A stretch of DNA of 64,000 nt from Imbricaverruca yamaguchii. Lineage: Eukaryota > Arthropoda > Thecostraca > Neoverrucidae. Position 1 is the stretch's first letter. Every line of letters begins with the position of its first letter. Under the pieces are notes generated by a model, which was not told the origin of the DNA, did not search any database, and was given only the letters and a program-made list of their open reading frames with translations. This document shows positions 1-9,300 of the stretch, one piece after another. The stretch is taken from contig JAOTOL010001468.1 of NCBI GenBank assembly GCA_034440575.1, positions 702,501 to 766,500 of the forward strand, in the 5' to 3' direction. The position numbers and the translations under genes are program-made.

Positions 1-215
1 GTAGCCGTACAGCAGCGTTGGCGCAGCAGGGTACTCTGCCTTGATGTTCGGCGGCGGCGGTGTCTCAGCAGCCGCACCAGGGTAGCGGCCGGCCTACTCT
101 GCCTTGGCCTGGGGCGGCGACCGGTGGCGGCGGAAGTGTGTAGCCGTACAGCAGGGTGGCGGCCGGGCTACTCTGCCTTGGCGCGCGGCGGTGGCGGCGG
201 TGTGTAGCCGTACAG
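1..215 (-). repeat. Tandem copies of the transporter's last-exon end
   Basis: The motif GTAGCCGTACAGCAG appears at 1, 140 and 204, with a decayed version between the first two. Each is followed by proline-rich codons and a TAG-like end. The 64-base spacing of the last two gives the approximate unit. The copy nearest the body of exon 6 is the real 3' end of the coding sequence; the others are duplicates of its last codons now lying in the 3' untranslated region. Confidence 0.75.
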
Positions 216-392
216 CAGGGTGGCGGCCACCACCAGCGCGGCGCCGACGCCGAACGTGGCGCTCAGCCGCGCGTCGTCCAGCGCCGCCCACGAGATGAGC
301 GCCGACAGCACGATCGAGACGGACGTGGCGAAGCCCTTGAGGATGCTGTCGGCGTACTTGACGGTGGCCGCCACGGCCAGCCCGCCCAGCGC
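168..392 (-). CDS. SLC35A3: SLC35A3-like terminal coding exon 6
   Basis: The acceptor GTCGGCAG precedes GCGCTGGGCGGG, encoding [19 protein letters not shown], the most conserved block of the family. It is followed by a Ser/Leu-rich helix and a C-terminal [16 protein letters not shown] ending at TAG (170-168). The proline run replaces the DPKP-type tail of vertebrate members. Downstream of the stop, diverged copies of the exon's end recur to position 1, so the 3' untranslated region is built from duplicated coding sequence. Its polyadenylation site is beyond the window. Confidence 0.88.
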   Translation of the reverse strand, partial: ALGGLAVAATVKYADSILKGFATSVSIVLSALISWAALDDARLSATFGVGAALVVAATLLYGYTPPPPPRAKAE

Positions 393-3300
393 CTGCCGAC
401 GGCGGCCCGGTCAGCGAGCTGCTCAAGTCGCGTGACGACCGAGACGAGCCGCCCTGTGTGCCGCCGGTCACTGACCCACCCCCACCTCCGGCGACACGTG
501 TCGCCGGGGGTGGGGGTGGGGTGGGGGTGGGGTGGGGTGAGGTGGGGGCTAGGGGGTAGGGGGTCGGAGCGCATCACTGACACCAAGGCCGTGGGGACAT
601 CACACCCTTTGGAATACGTTAGCCAAGATCCAGATCCGCACTTCACTGTAATGACTTTTTTCTGTTGACGAAGTCATACACGCAACCAAGCGACTGACGA
701 ACAAACATAGTATACAACTTTATGTGTAAACAGAAAATTAAATCGCGGACCAGCCAACAAATAACAAACAGTAGACTCTTCTGCTGCCAATACTGCGCTT
801 GTGCCGTCTTATCGGTACTCCTGAGATGCTGTGTCTGACAACGGCAACCATTTTACGCCCGCAACCCATACATTGACAAGTGTAACCTAGGTCTGTTTTT
901 CATTATGAAAAAGCAAAGCCTGCTGCGGAAGTGGAGGCCGAAGCAGCATTGGAAATTATCGTTTGCAGTTTTTTGCCGGTTAGCATCGCCGGGGGCAGTG
1001 ACATGAAGAACGAAGACGATGGGTGGAGCCGAAACGGGAACATTTTGTCCATGATTTCGTCATGTCTGAACGCAACGTAGCACCAGGATATTCATTGTTT
1101 AATACAACGAAGAATGGCTCTTAAGTGCTCCTGGGTTTTAGACATTGCGTGGACGAAATGTCGACATCATATGCCAGGAGGTGCTGGTTTCATGTGCGTT
1201 AGGGATTATGCTATATTACTCGGTAATATAGCATAATCCTAACGTCTGATGAAACTCGCACCCTAGTATATTGGGTTACATTTTCACCCAGGATATTCAA
1301 GTATGTTGCGCCCGTTCCACTGCGTGGTTATCCCATATCAACACGCACCCCTTGAAAGTCAAAGTCGGACATTTTCCACCACGGAAGCCAGGCATTTTCC
1401 AAATAGAAAGAAAATGTGTCGCCAGCTCTGAACCAGTTGACCACTGAGGGCTGCAAGTGCTTGGTTCGAAAGCAATTAGGAAGATACATTTTTTTTGCTC
1501 CGTATTCGTCCGGTACCGAAGCGTTTTCAGGCAAATGAACAGGGTTGGGCAGGCCAGTAAGTGCCGTGTTTAGTGATGCTAACGTAAATATAATGCATAC
1601 GATATAAATGTAGTGTTATCAGCCTCAGGTTCCCTTAGTTCAGACACGAAAACTTCGGACTCTGTCACATGCACCTTTGTTCACCCGTCGATGTACGGAT
1701 CCGCCCCGAGGACGGTGCTGCTCAGTGTACCGATACAACGAACTCCATGCGCTCCGCGAGCACCGTATGGGGACGAGAGCGCCACCTGGGACTGGCGCTG
1801 AGTGAACGTGCTGCCGCCTGGCGGCCCTTCAGATATGCCCAGGCTGCGTGGTCGACTCATGGCTCACCCACGGCCACTCGAGGCCACGGCCAGTGACGCC
1901 CCGAGTCCACGCCAGCCACGGTCTTTATCGCCTCACACCAGAGTGGTGGCCGCCAGTGGCTGGCATTGACAGCTTACCTGCAGAGCGATGACCGCCCAGG
2001 TGTAGCACGTGCAGCCGTGGAAGAAGCCCAGCTCGGCTGCAGAGCGGCAGCTCACCTGGAGAGCGATGACCGCCCAGGTGTAGCACGTGCAGCCGTGGAA
2101 GAAGCCCAGCTCGGCTGCAGAGCGGCAGCTCACCTGGAGAGCGATGACCGCCCAGGTGTAGCGCGTGTAGCCGTGGAAGAAGCCCAGCTCGGCGACTCCG
2201 GCACCGTCGTTGAGCGCCACGGCCGCCGCGCCGAACGGCAGAGAGAACACGGCTGCCTCGGCACGCGGGTCACACGGATCAAAACGACTGGCGATCAGTT
2301 CCCGGCAACAGGCACGTCCACAGAGCGCACAACTCCCGACGGCGGATACGTCCATGGAGCAGACCCTCCTCCCGGCAGACAGACCCACTTCCCGGGGGGC
2401 ACGTCCATGGAGCAGACCCACCTCCCCGACAGACACATCTCCCGACAGGGGATACGTCCATGGAGCAGACCCACCTCCCGACAGCACACACGTCCATGGA
2501 GCAGACCCACCTCCCAACAGCAGACACGTCCATGGAGCAGACACACCTCCCAACAGCAGACACGTCCATGGAGTAGACACGCCTCCCAACAGCAGACACG
2601 TCCGTGGAGCAGACACACCTCCCGACAGGGGGCACGTCCATGGAACAGAACCACCTCCCGACAGCAGACACGTCCATGGAGCAGAAACACATCACCCGGC
2701 AGCAGACACGTACCCGTCACACTTCTCACACGTGTCACACTGTTCAGCAAACAGCTCACACTTGACAACAGTACATATGCCCGAGCCGCAGCCATCGCAC
2801 CACACAATGAAACCACCATAGTGCCATACTAATAGTTCCCGAGCAGCAAACACGCGCCTCCCGACAGTAGGTACGTCCACGGGGCAGACATGTCTCCCGA
2901 CAGCAGGCACATCCACCGAGCAGACACATCCACGACATACTTCTAACACGTGTCACGCTCTTCGGCAAACGGCTCACATTTGACTGCTGTTCACACGTCC
3001 AGGCCACAGGTGTTGCATTACACAGTCAAACAAACAAACTAAAATTGTATCTTTTTTAAAAAAATATCCTCGCGAATGGAACGAATCACAACTTAAACTA
3101 ACGTACCGGTGGAACGTATATCACGATCAGAACGCAGATCATAAGATCCTACCGGATGTCCTCGGACTCTACTTTCGGTCGGGTGGCTTCAAACACAGAG
3201 CAAAACAGCAAAAGTAGATTATCGGCAGCTTTAGACACTTGTGTATTTGGACGCCTCGTCCCAAAATGTGATAAATTAGCGCCAATTTACTGGCAGCTTT

Positions 3301-6300
3301 AAACATAACCGCATAAGAACATCATGGGTGCTGAGGGCACGACCGAAACAGTTCAAAGGAGGGTGAGCCGTCTTTGCTGGCTAGTTATTTTGGTTTAGAG
3401 CGCCAATTGTGCCGAGAACAATGATCGCACAGCGCCCACTGAGCCGTATGTGTGCATTGTGCACTCACCGAGTTGCACGTTGCGAACCGAGAGCGGCTGT
3501 GACCAGCCGCGCTTCAACACCCGCTCAAAGTAGACTCCCGCGTAGCCACTGGACAGGCAGAGAACCGACACGGCCAGCAGGCCCAGCGGGTAGTTATTGG
3601 CGTGGCGCGGCGACTCGGCCGACGACTCTGACGTGCCGGCCACCTGGCGACAGGTCAGGTCAGGTCATGTCATGTCAGGTCAGGTCAGATCAGATTAGCA
3701 TGGGGAGCAGGGCAAACAGGTAGGTATTGACGTGTCGCGGCGGCTCGGACGTCCAGCCACCTGTCGACAGGTCAGGTCAGGTCAGATCAGGTCAGAGCAG
3801 ACCGAAGGACCTTCTGATTGGGACAGGGAGGATGCGACGGCCAGCAGCACACTGACGAGCGGGACGGGCAGATCGAATTGACGTCGTGGCAGCCAACACA
3901 TCCCAAAGCATTCAGATCAGGCCGAGCCCAGCCTGGACGAACCTGTAGCGGCACGACTAAAGTGGCCAGGGATACAACGCATTACCTCAAGTGTCCTCCG
4001 CACAAGGGGAATCCGAGTATTTTCCACGGACCGGCTAGAAAATCAGCTTGTGTGTCAGGAGCAGGGTTGGCACGATACCGCCATCCACTGGTCAATACCA
4101 GGCAAAAACATTTGTCGTCAAGAAGCATCAACCTTTCCCATCCATAATAGCTACCGCACGTGGAGGGCATGTACCAGCTTGTTGGACCAGCTTGTAGTGG
4201 CACAAATTTGGCGTTGAAAATACATTTGGGAAGGGCTTTATAACTGCCTCAAATTTGTTGTGGTTTAATTAGGAAGTGCTCCTGCTGCTTGTTGATGGTA
4301 AGACGGTAATTCTATGTTACACACTAATCTAAAATTAACTTCGAACCGCAATGATAGCCTATCCCAAACAATGTCGTGTAATGGTTCTATGCTAGGTTCG
4401 AACATCTGTGCCATACATGTAAGCATAATGCAAGCATAAACTGCTGATTTCTACTCCAAGCTGATCCAGACGCTCCAGCGCTAGTTTTTACCGAGTCTGC
4501 TCCGAAATGCTCCGAAATGCTCCAAGTTGTTGAACGCTTTTTTGGAGCAGGGTCGGGGACAGACCCGGAGCCGCATGATCACTCCGCCAAATTCCTCAGA
4601 AGGCGAGGCTGGCACCGCACGGACGCGGCGCCTCTCCCCTGAGAGATACCTGACCAGAGCCCGACCGGTGCCCATAGCGCGAGGCTACCCGCCGGTGGCG
4701 GTGACGAGCCGGAGCGGTCTCCGTCGTCGGCACCAATCTGCCTCTTACGGCGGAGGTAAAACATTGGGCACACGCTTCACGCTGGCTGGAGTACAACCAA
4801 AATGCCTACCACCAATGCCAAACCAGAACCTACATAACCAGTAGCAGTTGATGCGCCCCTAAGCCCAAATAATCAATGAATCAATCAGCCAATGCAAAAC
4901 CAGACGGACCCCTTAACACTGGGTGGATTGTGGATTTACGACGCACTCAGCAGCTCAGAACATATGGTTGGTTGGTTGGTTATTGGTTTTACGACACATC
5001 GACCGTTGAGTCATGTAGCGTCGCCAATCTCTCACGCCGATTGGTCGCGGGCGAATCAGAACATATGCTGTCATCCGTCTCTTACCATGGCAAGAAAGGC
5101 GGGCATCGCAGGGAATCGAACCCCGTACTTCTGGCGTGCCAGACGCTCACCTTGACCACTGAGCTGCCTGACTGAGACACCTTGACCCCAACACCATTAA
5201 CGCACAACCGAAATGCTTCTTCCATTCATCAGACGACTGCCTGGCGGTGATTGACAGCTGTAGATGCAGCAGCGGGGCCCGTCGTCTGCAAGCCAGCTTT
5301 ACCTGCACTAGACAGACGCCCACGACGATGACGTCGGCATCTGCGGGGTCCCGTAGTCTGCGAGCCAGCTTTACCTGCACTAGACAGACGCCCACGACGA
5401 TGACGTCGGCGTCTGCGGGGTCCCGTAGTCTGCGAGCCAGCTTTACCTGCACTAGACAGACGCCCACGACGAGCACGAACAGCGCCAGCCACTGCAGAGG
5501 GCGCACACGCTTCTTGAGCATCAGCATCGACATCAACGCTGTCGTCAGGATCTTCAACTGGTAAAACACCTGCCGGCAACAACTGGAAATGATGGCTGCG
5601 CTTAACAAACAAGTTGTGACGAAAGGACTCGCGCAGTAGGACGGATACACTGCGTTGTCGCATGTCGTTAAAGAAATGGCATATGCATAGATACATGGAA
5701 TGTAGTCACTATAACAAAGCAAATAACGTAGTTTGGATCAAATCTGTGGGCACAAAATTTCGCTGCTAAAGCTAATGACCGTATCGGGAAGGACAGCATA
5801 ATTTCACAGAGGATTAATGCAGCGCCAATTAAAAACTGCAAAACAGTTTGTCTAGGAAATTGAAATAGACAAGAAGACATTGAACTGTGACTATACCAGC
5901 CCACATTACTTTTTTAGTTTCTGAAATCTCCATGCGAATTTGTGATTGGTTAGAATCCATCCGAGCACTGCCACTGCACATTTCGAACGGACTACCCCAC
6001 ATAGCACGTGCTATCAGAACAACAAGAAAATCATAAACCACACCTGAAATAAGAGCACGTATTGTTTAGTACTCAGATTATATCCCACCTATCACCTGAG
6101 AAAAACAAAATCATCAAGGCCATTTATTAATTGAGGCTAGTCTAGTTTTCATGGTTTCTATATATTTTTTTTTAAACATCAACCATTATGTATGATGTTT
6201 AAACCTGATAAATGAGGTACGATCCAGGCAGCCTGAAAATGCAACCAACAACAGAAAGGAGAGTGCATGACTCAGAACATATGTTGTATGTGGTGGTACT

Positions 6301-9300
6301 ATTCAAGCATTGGACATCCATCATTTATAGAATAACACCCAAAATAGTTTGGCATTTAAACACTACAGCTATAGGGCAATGCATAGCAACTAGTAAATAC
6401 TATCATTAAAAAAACACAATAATGCCAATGCAGCTCCCACTATGATGGTATACATTCACCCCTGTGATTCCCATGCCAACCAGCAAGGAACCACAACCAC
6501 AACAAAATGAGCTCCCTGGAGGACACAATTAGCACCAGTACTTGCCTGAAAAGTGGGTGCGTCCAGGTTGGTGAGTGCCACAAACACCAGGTTGTTCTGC
6601 AGTGTGTACAGCAGACTGGGAACAGACAGCTGGAGTGTGTCCCATGGCCGGCCCACCACATCATGACGGAGCAGCTTTGCAGTGCGACCAGCCGACCTCC
6701 CTGCCCGAGAGAGCAGCCTCAATAAGCATTGGCATGCACTAGGGGTAGCTCAAGGGCTTCAAAGATTATGCAAATGAAGAATCAACAAATTATGAGTATA
6801 TCAGACTATATCTTAATACATTGAATAAATTTTATTTACATTTAATTCATTTGTTTATTACATTTAATACATTTTAAACAACACACTTGAACAGTATTTA
6901 TTTTTGAACACGTTAATAGTGAATTCTTTGTTCGGTTTGACATAGTTCATAGTATCAGTCTGACAATGTCCAGCAAGCCCAAAATGTATTATTTGCATGG
7001 CATCCCAGACACTGTCGGCTTTCTGCTTGCAGGGTACGTTCTGCGAAGGTTCTCGACAACTTGCAGCAGGAATTGCAGCTATGTTTCATCACGGGTTATC
7101 AGCCCACTGCACTCCTGGATGAGTACCACTCCACGTTCAGCACGGTCATTGACAACTTTTAGAGAATTGAATGTTTCTGCAGCCCACTTGTAGTCGTCTC
7201 TGTCATCCCACATGTTCGGATCAACCGCGAGAAATCCATCTGGAAGTTCCATAATTCGCAGAAAGTTTCATTGACGTTGTGACGAAATATTCCGAATTTT
7301 CGTTCTTGAATGTAGCAAGAGCAATAGTGATTCACTTGGAATGACCCCGATCTTGGTCTCATTCATTCTTCATGGCACTAACCATCAGTCTCTTGGTATA
7401 CGAACTAGCCCAACTGTCGAAGAAAGCCAAACTAACAAGTTCCTGTGACAAGTATCACGAGTGATTGGAAAACTTGAGTGATGTTGACTTTGAAATGGCT
7501 GCATGGATTGATGAGTATTCAAGCAGTGACTTCAGCAGCAGCAGGTTACTATGAGGAGCACCCGATGTTTGAGGTGCAGAGATCCAGGCTTTCAGGTACG
7601 CACGTACTGCATATACACGCACATCACGTAATCCTCTCTTTTCTGCAGGATCAATTTGAATTGAGCCTTGAACATCCATTGTTTTATGGTCTCCTTCAGA
7701 TCGAGATGGTGATGTAGGAAGAATCCAAGAGCCATATGCAATGATGGCAACTTGCTGCCTGTTAATTCAGTCACGGTCGCCAATGAGATACAACTTAGTT
7801 TGAGATCTTGTTGCTTTTGCCTGATAATATTTTCAATCAGATATGAATTTGATTGATTATTTGGGTATAAGGGTGCACCGACTACTAGGTCATTTAGCAC
7901 CCATAACTGTATGTGAACCTTAAAGCAAAATAGCATTGCTTAGACAGTTTGGAATCAACTGAATCATCAATTATAATGCTAGTTATTTTTAAGTGCTATA
8001 CAATTTTCATTGATTTCATTATACAATTTACAATTTTATATTTATTGATCAGTTACCTGTACATGTATTACTTATTTACTTACTATCTACAATACGATAT
8101 TTGAAGTAGTGGTAATTTAACTTACCAATAGATAGAAAATTAAGAATCGATACAATACTCAACCAGCTCTATTAACACGTGCCCTGGAGGGTCTCTCAAA
8201 CTTGCGTGGCTTGGCTCGTCATTGTTATCGATCGCTGTAATTGTGTTTAAATGCTCCAAAATTGGCATTAATGATGTTTTGGACATTGTTAATGATGCAA
8301 TACAGATTTCAGATCCACCATTTGACCTCAGGTCACCAATATAGGAAAACTTTGTTAGGTCATTACCTGCTCCAGTTACCGGAACCGGGCTGCCCACCCG
8401 ACTGCTCCGCTGGGCGACGCCGCACAATCGGCTTCGCGAGGAAAATGGTGAAATACAAGCATACAGCATGGAAATGCCTAGGCACACAATGACAAACAGA
8501 AGATTTCCGGATGTGTAGAGAGTAAAATGCAAAGTGACATCAATCACATGGCAGTCATTTGCATTTATGACAACATTCTAGTTGACCAAGTTTGGTTCCA
8601 TTAGCCTGACATGAACTTGACCTGACTTGATCTTGGCGACCTGACATGACTTTTAAATTATGTAGCATAACAATATGCATCGAACGAGTCACTAGTGTTG
8701 TCAAGAACACTTACTAATATACGTGAAGCGCATCAGCGCCGATTTTTGTGGTCTGGCGCTGCGATTTTTTAAACTTTAACGGCTCCTAACTCGAGAAAAA
8801 AAATTCACCAATTTTCATCTTTCTTGCCATAAACAACGCGCCGGTCATTTCGAAGCAGGTACGCAAAAAATGGCGTACATCGGCCGGTGCAATATGGAGT
8901 TATGTTCGAAGAATCGGAGGAATGGGCGGATTTCGCCCTCCCTCTAGGACGTTTGTTAACCTATCATGAACTTGACCTGACTTGACCTCGGCGACCTGAC
9001 ATGACTTAAATTATGTAGTATAACAATATGCATCAAACAAGTCACTAGTGAACCTGACAACACTAGCGACCCTTTTGCCAATATATGGGAAGAGCATCAG
9101 CCCTTACATTTGTGGTCTGGTGCTGATAAATCTTTTTCACTTAACAATGTCTGGAGGGGGTGGGTGGATTTCGCCAAAACCCTCCAGGGTGCATGTTAAT
9201 AACAGAGCAGTGAGCACAATGCCTCAGACTGCAGTCAAGCAATCACACAAATATACTGCTGCAAAAGTGTTGCTTAGTCAGCACACTCAGTCCAATGAGT

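Noticed and set aside
5100..5175. A functional tRNA gene on the minus strand
   Set aside because: Box A and box B are present, but the acceptor stem does not pair well and the sequence continues into a SINE body with an AACC tail that recurs elsewhere.
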